Of a stretch of 26,479 nt of DNA, positions 5,518-12,939 are shown one piece after another. Position numbers and translations under genes: made by a program. How positions within the stretch are numbered: the stretch's first letter is position 1; each line of letters starts with the position of its first letter. This DNA is from an uncultured Collinsella sp. (GTDB taxonomy: Bacteria; Actinomycetota; Coriobacteriia; Coriobacteriales; Coriobacteriaceae), in NCBI GenBank assembly GCA_959602875.1, contig CAUGVQ010000018.1, forward strand, positions 1 through 26,479, in the 5' to 3' direction. The notes beneath the pieces are model-generated. The model had not been told where the DNA came from. It did no database searches and saw only the letters and a list, made by a program, of their open reading frames with translations.

Positions 5518-8325
5518 TTACCCCGTGTTCTGAAGACCCGCGGAGACGCCGGTCACGGTCGAGAGGATGAGTGCCAGGTACTCGGCCTTGGCCTCGGCAG
5601 AGAGCTCTTCCTGGTTCTCGCGCACCACGCGGAGCGCCCGTACCTGCGCGAGCGAGAGCGCGTCCACGTAGGGGTTGCGCACGCGGACGGCGCGGCCGAG
5701 CACGCGACGGTGCTCGAGCGGCCACTCGTCACCCACGATCTTCAAGACCCACGAACGGGTGAGCTGCATCTCGCGGTAGACGGTCTCGGCAAGGTCGCGG
5801 CGATCGCCGAGGGCGAGATACATCTTGGCGATGCGGCCGTCGGTCTTGGCGATCGACATCTCGATGTTGTCGATAAACGTGCTGAACAGCGGCCACTCGG
5901 CGTAGGCGCGACGCAGAAGGTCGATATCGCCCAGCGCCTCGCAGGCGGAGCCCAGGCCGTACCAAGCGGCAAGGTTGATGCGCGCCTGGCTCCACGAGAA
6001 GACCCAGGGGATCGTGCGCAGGTCGTCGAGCGACTGCGCGCCGAGGCCGCGCTTGGCCGGACGGCTGCCGATGGGCAGCAAGCCCACCTCGGTAAGAGGC
6101 GTTACGGTCGAGAACCACGGGGCGAAGTCGGGGGTGTGCAAGAGGCTCAGGAACGCCTCGTGGGACGCGTCCGAGAGACGAGCCGCCATATCGGCATAGC
6201 GCTCCGTGGCCTCGGTGTTGGTGCGCTCCACCGAAGGCGCCGAGTTAAGCAGGGTCGCCGCAGCGACGCTCTCGATATGGCGCATGGCGAGCGCCTGGTT
6301 GCCGTAGCGGGCGAAGATGACCTCGCCCTGCTCGGTCACCTTGAAGAAGCAGTTGACCGAACCCGCGGGCTGCGCGAGCACCGCCTTGTTGGCGGGACCG
6401 CCGCCGCGGCCCACGGCACCGCCGCGGCCGTGCATGAGCACGAGGTCGATGTCGTGAGCATCCGCCCACGCGGCGAGGCGCTGCTGCGCGGAGTGCAGGG
6501 CGAGCGTCGCGGTGGTGGGGCCGGCGTCCTTGGAGGAGTCGGAGTAGCCGAGCATGACCTCGAGCTTGCGGCCGGTCTTCTCCAAGCGCTTCTGCACGGG
6601 CGGCAGGGCGATCATCTCGTCCAGCACGTCGATGCAGCCCTCGAGGTCCTCAAGCTGCTCAAAGAGCGGGATCACGTCGAGCTCGGGCACGTCCTCGGCA
6701 TGCGCGAACGCGAGGTTGGCGAGCTCGTACACATCGGCCACGTTCTGGGCGCACTTGGTGAACGAGATGATGTAGCGACGCGCCATCTTCTGGCCGTAGC
6801 GGCGCTGAATCGAGCCAATGGCGCGGAACGTATCGAGCACCTCGCGCGTCATGGGGTCGAGCTGCCCGTGCTCGCCGTGCAGGCCGTGCTCGCGGATATC
6901 GGCAAGCGCTCGGGTGTGCACAACGGAGTGCTGACGGAACTCCATCTCCACCATGTGGAAGCCAAAGCTCTCCACCTGCCAGATGAGCGTCTGCACGGGG
7001 CCGTACGCGGCGCGCGTGGCACCGGCGGCAACAAGCGAGCGCTGCACCACACGCAGGTCGGCGAGGAAATCCTCGGCCGAGCGATACATGGTGTCGGCGT
7101 TGCGGCGCACTGTCGCGTCGAGGCGCGACGCCATAACGAGCATCACGGCGCGGTGCGGCTCAGACTCCGAGATCTCGCGCGCGCGGCTCGTGAGCACCTC
7201 GCTCATCTCCACCTGATGGTTCCAGAGGTTGAGCAGCTCCTCGGAGGGCTTGGTGTAGGCGGCCTCGAGCGTGAGGTTGCGCCCCACGCGGCGGCACTTG
7301 TCGGCGAGCTTCTTGACCATGTGGGTCGAGAACTTAGCGGCCACCTCGCGCGAGACCTTGGCGGTGACGTTGGGGTTGCCGTCGCGGTCCGAGCCAATCC
7401 AGCTGCCGGGGTGGAAGAACGCTGGGCACACAGGCTCCACGCTGCCGGCGAGGTCGCCCATGACCCAGTCGTCGAAACGACGGTAAACGAGCGGCACGAT
7501 GTCAAAGAGCGTGTGGTCGAAGATGTCGATAATGGTGTCGGCTTCCTCAACAGGCGTGGGCTTCTTCTGCGCCGTGGGGCTCGTGCGCACCAGCGCGTCG
7601 ATCTCCTGCAGCATATGGCGCTCGTTCTCGATGAGCGCCGAGCCGCCCAGGCGCGGGTGCTCGTCGAGAAGCTCCGCAATACGGCGGATCTTGCCCTCGA
7701 CGGCCTTACGGCGCGCCTCGGTGGGGTGCGCGGTAAACACGGGATGGAACTCAAGCTTGCGCAGAAGGGCGTTTGCCTGCTCGGGGCCGACCTCCTCAAG
7801 CAGCTGATGGTAGGCGACCGTGAGCTCGTTGGAGGGGTCGATGACCGAGTTGATGTCGACCGCCTGCTCGCGCTCGCGCAGCTTGCTCACGCGGTAGTTC
7901 TCCTCGGTGAGGTTCGCGAGGTGGAAAAACGTCGTGAAAGCGCGGATAACCACCTGCGCCTGGTCGTGCGGGAGCTCGTCGATAAGCTCGACCGCGTGAC
8001 GAAATGCCGCCGCACCGGGCGCATCGGAGGTAGGCACGCCCTCGTCGTCGACCGGCTCGTCGGCGGCGTCGGTGCCGGGGTTGCCCTCATTTGCGTGGAT
8101 TACGCTGTTAAGCAGTTTGTCGAAAAGCTCGCAGATAGTGGGGTCGTACTCCTGGAGCACGCGGCGCTCAAGACGCAAAAACAGCGCCAGGTTGTCGCGC
8201 AGGCTCTGCGGGATGTCGATCTCGGTATAGGCCTCGATGGCGGAATCGGTGTCGATGGCGCCGAGCTGGTGGGCGCTCGCCCACGCCTGCCTCGGGCTGC
8301 TCGTCATGGCGGATGATGCGGTCAC
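5518..8325 (-). CDS. ppc: Phosphoenolpyruvate carboxylase
   Basis: The enzyme carboxylates PEP with bicarbonate to oxaloacetate, replenishing the C4 pool. The 935-residue product has full family length. It carries the catalytic histidine motif FTAHPTEARR (about residues 204-213), GSDRDGNP, the signature GYSDSSKDAG, the glycine loop MHGRGGAVGRGG, and the invariant C-terminal QNTG. The start is GTG at 8325 with GGGAGG about 4 nt upstream; an in-frame ATG six codons later is the alternative. A consensus TATAAT -10 lies 34 bp upstream, with a palindrome over the -35 position. The enzyme competes for PEP with pyruvate kinase (also in this window) and with the sugar PTS. Confidence 0.97.
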   Translation of the reverse strand: MTASSAMTSSPRQAWASAHQLGAIDTDSAIEAYTEIDIPQSLRDNLALFLRLERRVLQEYDPTICELFDKLLNSVIHANEGNPGTDAADEPVDDEGVPTSDAPGAAAFRHAVELIDELPHDQAQVVIRAFTTFFHLANLTEENYRVSKLREREQAVDINSVIDPSNELTVAYHQLLEEVGPEQANALLRKLEFHPVFTAHPTEARRKAVEGKIRRIAELLDEHPRLGGSALIENERHMLQEIDALVRTSPTAQKKPTPVEEADTIIDIFDHTLFDIVPLVYRRFDDWVMGDLAGSVEPVCPAFFHPGSWIGSDRDGNPNVTAKVSREVAAKFSTHMVKKLADKCRRVGRNLTLEAAYTKPSEELLNLWNHQVEMSEVLTSRAREISESEPHRAVMLVMASRLDATVRRNADTMYRSAEDFLADLRVVQRSLVAAGATRAAYGPVQTLIWQVESFGFHMVEMEFRQHSVVHTRALADIREHGLHGEHGQLDPMTREVLDTFRAIGSIQRRYGQKMARRYIISFTKCAQNVADVYELANLAFAHAEDVPELDVIPLFEQLEDLEGCIDVLDEMIALPPVQKRLEKTGRKLEVMLGYSDSSKDAGPTTATLALHSAQQRLAAWADAHDIDLVLMHGRGGAVGRGGGPANKAVLAQPAGSVNCFFKVTEQGEVIFARYGNQALAMRHIESVAAATLLNSAPSVERTNTEATERYADMAARLSDASHEAFLSLLHTPDFAPWFSTVTPLTEVGLLPIGSRPAKRGLGAQSLDDLRTIPWVFSWSQARINLAAWYGLGSACEALGDIDLLRRAYAEWPLFSTFIDNIEMSIAKTDGRIAKMYLALGDRRDLAETVYREMQLTRSWVLKIVGDEWPLEHRRVLGRAVRVRNPYVDALSLAQVRALRVVRENQEELSAEAKAEYLALILSTVTGVSAGLQNTG

Positions 8326-8358
8326 GTTGCCTCCCTACGTGTGCAGTCAACGGACTTC

Positions 8359-8397
8359 ATTATAGGCACGCCGTCTCGCGTGTAACGAACGCGTTAC
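8359..8397 (-). promoter_or_regulatory. ppc: ppc promoter with palindromic operator over the -35 region
   Basis: A perfect TATAAT (8359-8364, minus) stands 34 bp before the ppc start. The hexamer 17 bp upstream (8382-8387) is CGTTAC, a poor -35, and is one arm of the palindrome GTAACG-AACG-CGTTAC at 8382-8397. A weak -35 under a perfect palindrome suggests regulator binding, either activation or repression. The same hexamer recurs six times in the tandem repeats at 8519-8600. Confidence 0.6.
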
Positions 8398-8415
8398 CAA
8401 AGCAAGCCTATCTTC

Positions 8416-8468
8416 GCAAGAAAAACTATGCGGACGGGCCGTCTGCATCGGTCGACGGTCCGTCGCAT
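8416..8468 (-). terminator. Intrinsic terminator of hisS
   Basis: Segments 8428-8443 and 8452-8468 form a stem of about 15 bp with one bulged G and one wobble pair. In the minus direction the stem is followed by AGTTTTTCTT. It lies about 120 bp past the hisS stop, beyond the tandem repeats, so the repeats should be part of the hisS transcript. Confidence 0.75.
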
Positions 8469-8500
8469 GGGTACGGGGACAGATGGATGTTGATGGGAGG

Positions 8501-8515
8501 CGAGGGTACCCCTCG
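8501..8515. repeat. Short palindrome CGAGGG-TAC-CCCTCG
   Basis: A perfect 6-bp inverted repeat with a 3-nt centre lies between the tandem repeats and the hisS terminator, 19 bp from a GGGGACAG octamer. It could form a small hairpin in the hisS 3' untranslated region. No function is apparent. Confidence 0.4.
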
Positions 8516-8518
8516 TGG

Positions 8519-8600
8519 GCGTTGCCGTTACAGACGCGTGCGTTACCGTTACAGACGTGGGCGTTACCGTTACAGGCAGGCGCGTCCGTTACAGACGGGC
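8519..8600. repeat. 21-bp tandem repeat, about four copies, overlapping the hisS stop codon
   Basis: Copies are 8519-8539, 8540-8560, 8561-8581 and a 19-bp degenerate copy 8582-8600. The plus-strand unit is GCGTTACCGTTACAGACG plus 3 variable bases. The rightmost copy contains the last codons and stop of hisS (minus: CGT CTG TAA CGG), so the array looks like outward duplication of the hisS 3' end. The array carries six copies of CGTTAC in one orientation. There are no spacers, so it is not a CRISPR. Confidence 0.9.
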
Positions 8601-9902
8601 GTGCACGGCCTCGGCAAGCGCGTCGAGCTCGACGAGCTCCTCCTCGTGCGAGCGCATGTCGCGCAGGCGCACACGACCCTCGGCAAGCTCATCTCCGCCC
8701 ACCACAACGATGAGCGCGGCGCCCAGCTTGTCGGCCTGTTTGAACTGGCTCTTGAGTGAGCGTCCCTGGTAGTTGGCCTCGGTAACAATACCCGCGGAGC
8801 GCAGCGTGCGGCAAACCGTGAACGCGGCGGCACGCATCTCGTCGCCGGCGTTGGCAACGTACACGCACGTTTCCTCGTCCTGGCCGAGCTCGACACCCTG
8901 GGCCTCGAGCGCAAGCATGATGCGCTCAAAACCAACGGCAAAACCCACGCCGGGAGTGGGCTTTCCGCCCTCGAGCTCCACGAGGCCGTCGTAGCGGCCG
9001 CCGCCGCCGATGGATCCCACGCCGGCGCCCGGCGCCTCCACCTCAAAGACGGTGCGCGTGTAGTAATCGAGACCGCGCACGAGCGTCGGGTCCTCCACGT
9101 AGGCAATGCCCGCCTCGTCAAGGTAGCGCTTCACCTGGGCGTAATGCTCGCGGCACTCGTCGCACAGGCAATCGCGCATGAGCGGGGCGTCCTGCATGAT
9201 CTCGCGACAGTGATCGTTCTTGCAGTCAAAGGCGCGCAGCGGGTTCAGCTCGGCGCGCTCACGGCACTCGTCGCACATCTCGTCCGCGTGGCCCAGGATG
9301 AAGGCGCGCACCTGCTCGCGATAGGCGGGGCGGCACGCGGGGTCGCCCATGGAGTTGATGAGCAGGCGCAGCTTAGAAAGGTCAAAGCCAAGGCGCTTGT
9401 AGAACTCCATCAGCATGATGATGCACTCGGCGTCGGCCGCGGGGTCCGCCGCGCCCAGCCACTCGATGCCCACCTGATGGAACTGGCGAAGGCGACCCTT
9501 CTGCGGACGCTCGCCGCGGAACATCGCCTCGGCATACCAGCCCTTGAACGGCGTACCTCCCTGCGGGACCAGGTTGTTCTCCACAACGGAACGAACGACG
9601 CCGGCCGTGCCCTCGGGACGAAGCGCCAGGCGCTGCTTTGCCTTGAGCTTGGCGTCGGTGCCCTCCTCGAGCACGCGCGCAAAGTTTGCGCCGGAGAACA
9701 CGCGGAACATCTCCTTGCGCACGACGTCGGTAGACTGGCCGATACCGTGCACAAACACGTCGAGCTGCTCGATGGCAGGCGTCTCGATTGCCGAGAATCC
9801 GTACGGGCCAAACACCTCGCCCGCCACCTGCTGCATCTTTTGCCACGCGCGCATCTCGCGCCCGATCAGGTCCCTCGTGCCCTCGGCTTTTTGTGCCTGC
9901 AT
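8589..9902 (-). CDS. hisS: Histidine--tRNA ligase
   Basis: This class II synthetase charges tRNA-His. The 437-residue product starts MQAQKAEGTRDLIG and shows motif 1 around GPYGFSAIETPAIE, motif 2 RLALRPEGTAGVVRSVVE, the HisRS signature VRGLDYYTRTVFE, GSIGGGGRYDGLVE, the motif 3 region GVGFAVGFERI, and a C-terminal anticodon-binding domain (GRSLKSQFKQADKLGAALIVVVGGDE). A Cys cluster (CDEC, DCKNDHC, CLCDEC, about residues 200-245) lies between motifs 2 and 3 and could bind zinc; similar CxxC insertions occur in other bacterial HisRS. I chose ATG 9902 because GGAGG lies 5 nt upstream; the open frame continues upstream without any sign of being translated. The stop codon lies inside the tandem repeat. 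Confidence 0.96.
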   Translation of the reverse strand: MQAQKAEGTRDLIGREMRAWQKMQQVAGEVFGPYGFSAIETPAIEQLDVFVHGIGQSTDVVRKEMFRVFSGANFARVLEEGTDAKLKAKQRLALRPEGTAGVVRSVVENNLVPQGGTPFKGWYAEAMFRGERPQKGRLRQFHQVGIEWLGAADPAADAECIIMLMEFYKRLGFDLSKLRLLINSMGDPACRPAYREQVRAFILGHADEMCDECRERAELNPLRAFDCKNDHCREIMQDAPLMRDCLCDECREHYAQVKRYLDEAGIAYVEDPTLVRGLDYYTRTVFEVEAPGAGVGSIGGGGRYDGLVELEGGKPTPGVGFAVGFERIMLALEAQGVELGQDEETCVYVANAGDEMRAAAFTVCRTLRSAGIVTEANYQGRSLKSQFKQADKLGAALIVVVGGDELAEGRVRLRDMRSHEEELVELDALAEAVHARL

Positions 9903-9950
9903 GGTTTCCTCCGTATCGCCGCGGCAACGGTGCCGCTGTATCTGCTCTGC

Positions 9951-10014
9951 ACGACCGCAGGCGCCCAGCACGTGCGGCGCGGTCGTTCTCGCCCGTATTC
10001 GGCCCACCATTATA
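9951..10014 (-). promoter_or_regulatory. hisS: hisS promoter -10 and leader hairpin
   Basis: A perfect TATAAT (10009-10014, minus) has no good -35. It predicts a leader of about 100 nt. In the leader ACGACCGC (minus 9986-9979) pairs with GCGGTCGT (minus 9958-9951), with extra G-C pairs inside after a small bulge. No T-box consensus was found. Confidence 0.55.
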
Positions 10015-10046
10015 CGAGAAGCCCCGCCCGCGCGCAGAAGTGCGAC

Positions 10047-10068
10047 AATAGGCTCGCAATAGGCTCGC
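10047..10068. repeat. Tandem 11-bp duplication between hisS and the threonine aldolase gene
   Basis: AATAGGCTCGC occurs twice head to tail (10047-10057, 10058-10068), one helical turn apart, upstream of the plus-strand aldolase gene and about 33 bp beyond the hisS -10. It could be a pair of same-face binding sites or a simple slippage duplication. Confidence 0.7.
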
Positions 10069-10122
10069 AAAGAATATCTGCAACACGCCGCCTGCAGGCG
10101 CGGACACGTTTTGGAGGTCGAC

Positions 10123-11205
10123 ATGCACCAGTTCCGCAACGACTACAGCGAGGGCGCCGCGCCCGCGATTCTCGACGCCCTTGTACGCACCAACGCCGAG
10201 CAGTGCCCGGGATACGGCGAGGATGCCCACTGCGCTCACGCGGCCGAGCTCATCCGCGCCGAGGTTGGGCAGCCGGACGCTCACGTGTCCTTTGTCCCCG
10301 GCGGCACTCCGGCAAACATTCTTGCCATCACCGCGCTTACCGAGGAGTTTGAAGGGCCGCTCTGCGCCGCCGACGCGCACCCCACCATCCATGAGACGGG
10401 CGCCATCGAGGCCCACGGCCGCCGGCTTCTTGCCACGCACGACCCTCTGGGACGGCTCACACCCGAGGGCATGGACCCGCTCTGGGAGGCTGCCGTGGCA
10501 AACGGGGCAGCTACCACGCGCCCGGGGATGCTCTACTTCTCGCACACAAGTGAGCTCGGCTACGTCTACACGCGTGCCGAGTTTGATGCCCTTTGCGACT
10601 GGGCGGCGGAGCGCGACCTTGCCGTCTACGTCGACGGCGCCCGCATGGCAAGCGGCATCATGGCGGCGGGCGGCGACCTTACCATCCAGCACATTGCCGA
10701 GCGAGCGGACATCTTCACGCTGGGCGGTACCAAAAACGGCATGCTCTTTGGCGAGGCTCTTGTGGTGAGCCCGCGCACCGCACGCGGTCGCCGCGCCATC
10801 GAACGCCTCCCCTACCTCACCAAACGCGCCGGCCAGCTCTCTGCCAAGGGCCGCGTCATGGGCGTGATGTACGAAGCGGCCTTCGATCCGGCAGGCGCAG
10901 ACGAGGCGGGGCGCGTCCTCTACTGGCGGCTCGCCGCGCACGCCAATGCGCTCGCCTGCCGTCTTGCCGCCGGGCTTGTTGATGCCGGGTATGAGCCCGT
11001 TCTTTCCACTACGGGCAACCAGCAGTTCTTCTGGGTTACCCCCGAAGAGGGTGCGCGCCTGTCCGAGGCCCTTGGAGCCGAGCTGCAGGTGCAGCCCGAT
11101 CCTGCCGGCGCGGGTCGGGTCGTTGCGCGCTTTGTGACGAGCTGGGCCACCGAGGCGGCAGATGTGGACGAGGCCATCGCGTTCGCCCGCACGCTGCGGG
11201 CCTAG
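10123..11205 (+). CDS. Threonine aldolase-family PLP enzyme (beta-eliminating lyase fold)
   Basis: This 360-residue fold-type I PLP enzyme most likely cleaves L-threonine or L-allo-threonine to glycine and acetaldehyde. It starts MHQFRNDYSEGAAPAIL and has CPGYGEDAHC, FVPGGTPANIL (PLP phosphate region), VYVDGARMASGI (the Asp that contacts the PLP ring nitrogen, and Arg), and TLGGTKNGMLFGEA, whose Lys should form the Schiff base. The GGTKNG form matches the shorter LtaE-like group, so substrate preference is uncertain and other beta-hydroxy amino acids are possible. GGAGG lies 5 nt before the ATG at 10123; an in-frame TTG four codons earlier has no ribosome-binding site. It diverges from hisS and ends before repeat element A, which can act as its terminator. 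Confidence 0.9.
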   Translation: MHQFRNDYSEGAAPAILDALVRTNAEQCPGYGEDAHCAHAAELIRAEVGQPDAHVSFVPGGTPANILAITALTEEFEGPLCAADAHPTIHETGAIEAHGRRLLATHDPLGRLTPEGMDPLWEAAVANGAATTRPGMLYFSHTSELGYVYTRAEFDALCDWAAERDLAVYVDGARMASGIMAAGGDLTIQHIAERADIFTLGGTKNGMLFGEALVVSPRTARGRRAIERLPYLTKRAGQLSAKGRVMGVMYEAAFDPAGADEAGRVLYWRLAAHANALACRLAAGLVDAGYEPVLSTTGNQQFFWVTPEEGARLSEALGAELQVQPDPAGAGRVVARFVTSWATEAADVDEAIAFARTLRA

Positions 11206-11250
11206 CGGGGCCCGTAGGGGCGAGCCCGCCGCGTTGGCGTCAGTTTTCCT

Positions 11251-11380
11251 TCAGGCGGAAGAAACCAAGTTTACACGCAGTTTATCGTCTCGTTTTGCGT
11301 GCAAACTTGGTTTCTTTTTACATTAGCGCCTGAGAAACCAAGTAAAACGCCGAAGCAGATAGGACCACGCGCAAACCAAG
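11251..11380. repeat. Palindromic repeat element A (AAACCAAG family), also a likely terminator of the upstream gene
   Basis: Arm 1 (11260-11279) and arm 2 (11296-11315) are 20 nt each and complementary at 19 positions, with a 16-nt loop. An outer TCAGGCG/CGCCTGA pair (11251-11257, 11327-11333) encloses them. A third, unpaired arm AGAAACCAAGT follows at 11333-11343, and a fourth partial AAACCAAG lies at 11373-11380. On the plus strand the hairpin is followed by TTTTTACATT, so it can terminate the aldolase transcript. The same arm-loop-arm-plus-third-arm layout occurs in element B (12724-12820). Confidence 0.85.
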
Positions 11381-11398
11381 CCCCGTGATACCGCAAGA

Positions 11399-12382
11399 CT
11401 ACAAAACGCGCCTTTGCTGTTTTTCATCTCGAGGTATACCAAACCTCACCATCAGCTCCTCAAGCTTTTGCGGATTTTGAACATCGGCGAATGTGAACCT
11501 CATGATAGGAATACGGTACAAAGTCAACCGAGACTCACGGCGTCTTTCGTTAGTCAGCACTGTGAGAGAGGTCCTCCCCTCGAGCATCCCTGGATCCCGA
11601 TACTTTACCTCTCCGTCAAATTCCCCCATGATCAGTCTGCCATCGGGCAGCCGCCACAAATAATCGCTTCGAAACGTTTTCGTCTCATCAAATGGATCAG
11701 CGATACTGACCTGCAAGTCAGGTGCCGCAAAACCGAGGCGCGCCATAACGACGCGCGCTCGTGACTCGCCTCCGCTCTCCGCGCGGCCATCGGCAAACGC
11801 GAGAACCATGCGCGCCCGCACGATGCCTTTTCTGCCCTTACAGTGCGCGTCGAGATACTTAAAAAGACCGTCTTTGCTCGCACCCTTTCTCAGGGCGGAG
11901 TCCACAATCGCTACCGCGCAATCAAACGGCGCGTCCCTCATGCAGCCAAAGAGCGCTTCCTGGACGCTGCACAGACGGACACCCCTTTTCAAATAGCTTC
12001 TTGTCTCGCAAGCCGCATGGCTACGGACCAGTTTGTCCGATCGAATCCTCTCCCCTCTCGACGCATTTATATGAACCGCCCCTAGGGCGTCATAGGGAAC
12101 ATCAAAGCCGTACAGCAGCGCAGCTGAAACCGAACAGAACGTCCAGCCTGGATGAAGGCGCGCGAGCCCTCTCAGCAGATGTGTCTCCTTTTGCTCTGGA
12201 GAAAGGCCCTCCCAATACACTCGCCTGGCGAACAAACCCCTCCGCGGCGAAACCACGTCGCATGTCTTTACTTTGCGGCGGAGGACTTCCGCCAAATGAC
12301 GGTCCGCAGGAACGAGACATGCGCCTTCTCGCTCTGCCCGCTCAAACGCAGACGCCATATCCTTCTCCCGCTCTCTAGACAT
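11399..12382 (-). CDS. AbiEi-like N-terminal / PD-(D/E)XK-like C-terminal protein
   Basis: I do not recognise a named gene. The 327-residue product has two parts. The first (about 1-190) resembles AbiEi-type antitoxin/winged-helix proteins of actinobacteria: CDVVSPRRGLFARRVYW, then LARLHPGWTFCSVSAALLYGF and a VHINASRG strand. The second (about 200-327) has a restriction-endonuclease-like arrangement: Glu206 (GESRAR), Asp240 in FRSDYLWRLPDG, and GEFDGEVKY (Glu254, Asp256, Glu258, Lys260). No AbiEii nucleotidyltransferase toxin lies beside it, so it is not a plain AbiE pair. GAGGAGG lies 5 nt before ATG 12382, whereas the longer upstream frame has no ribosome-binding site. The gene looks less GC-rich than its neighbours and is bracketed by two direct copies of the AAACCAAG repeat, which suggests acquisition. 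Nuclease activity is inference. Confidence 0.65.
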   Translation of the reverse strand: MSREREKDMASAFERAEREGACLVPADRHLAEVLRRKVKTCDVVSPRRGLFARRVYWEGLSPEQKETHLLRGLARLHPGWTFCSVSAALLYGFDVPYDALGAVHINASRGERIRSDKLVRSHAACETRSYLKRGVRLCSVQEALFGCMRDAPFDCAVAIVDSALRKGASKDGLFKYLDAHCKGRKGIVRARMVLAFADGRAESGGESRARVVMARLGFAAPDLQVSIADPFDETKTFRSDYLWRLPDGRLIMGEFDGEVKYRDPGMLEGRTSLTVLTNERRRESRLTLYRIPIMRFTFADVQNPQKLEELMVRFGIPRDEKQQRRVL

Positions 12383-12723
12383 CGCCACCTCCTCAAGGCT
12401 CACGATGCAAGCGTATCGTTCACGTCTAACAGGAATCCGACGCGCTCTAACGGGGGTCTGAAAGGCAGCCATCAAAATCTGATTGTTTGCAAACAGGATT
12501 ACTTATTATCGGCAAAATCGCAGGTAGAAACGGCTACCGATGGACACTGATTTCGACTCTGACAGAAACAACGTCCGAAGATTGGAGCAGTACCGTTCCC
12601 GTCTTTACACATACACTCCAGAATAACGGAAGGCCTGCCCCGCCATGCCGCTGCTTTACCTTAAACATTTTGACAAAACGACGTTGCGACACGAATGTCC
12701 CGCCCATCGATTAAGTAGCTCAT
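12383..12723. other. Upstream region of the AbiEi-like gene
   Basis: This stretch looks less GC-rich than its surroundings and I see no supported gene. It contains a perfect 12-bp palindrome, TGTTTGCAAACA (12484-12495), about 100 bp before the gene's start, a possible operator. A GATAAT -10-like box lies nearby on the minus strand (around 12505) with no clear -35. Short plus-strand frames here have no ribosome-binding sites or recognisable motifs. Confidence 0.4.
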
Positions 12724-12820
12724 CTGGAAGAAACCAAGCTTATACGCATTATTGGTACAGAATCTGCGTGTTAACTTGGTTTCCTTCCAGCGGACCTCTG
12801 CAGAAACCAAGTTCACGCGC
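12724..12820. repeat. Palindromic repeat element B (AAACCAAG family)
   Basis: Arm 1 (12724-12748) and arm 2 (12765-12790) pair over about 22 of 26 positions with a 16-nt loop, the same loop length as element A. The ends CTGGAAG and CTTCCAG extend the stem. A third arm, AGAAACCAAGTTCACGCGC, follows at 12802-12820. The orientation is the same as element A, about 1.47 kb away, so the two copies are direct repeats flanking the AbiEi-like gene. Confidence 0.85.
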
Positions 12821-12851
12821 TTCCGCGGCATGATTAGACGCTGAAGCCCTG

Positions 12852-12891
12852 AAAAAAGCGGCGCCGCCCCTAGTTGTTGGGGCGGCACCGC
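12852..12891 (-). terminator. Intrinsic terminator of pyk
   Basis: GCGGTGCCGCCCC (minus 12891-12879) pairs with GGGGCGGCGCCGC (minus 12870-12858), a 13-bp stem with one wobble and an 8-nt loop, followed by TTTTTT. It lies 48 bp past the pyk stop. Confidence 0.92.
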
Positions 12892-12939
12892 TTCAGACGG
12901 CATGGTGCCGGCGGTTTGCTATCTGGCGCTGCAAAGGCG

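Noticed and set aside
5227..8316. Very long open frame antisense to ppc
   Set aside because: Frames opposite GC-rich genes stay open because of codon bias. It has no ribosome-binding site or recognisable domain, while the minus strand encodes a complete PEP carboxylase. The same applies to long plus-strand frames opposite aspS, the aldolase/kinase pair and the GalNAc cluster.
8519..8600. Possible CRISPR array
   Set aside because: The repeats abut with no spacers and include a gene's stop codon; this is a simple tandem duplication.
9903..10008. T-box riboswitch in the hisS leader
   Set aside because: The leader is about 100 nt, too short, and lacks the AGGGTGGNACCGCG-type core; only a simple hairpin is visible.
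12487..12714. Small plus-strand gene between the AbiEi-like gene and repeat B
   Set aside because: A 75-codon frame exists but has no ribosome-binding site, an atypical composition and no recognisable motif.
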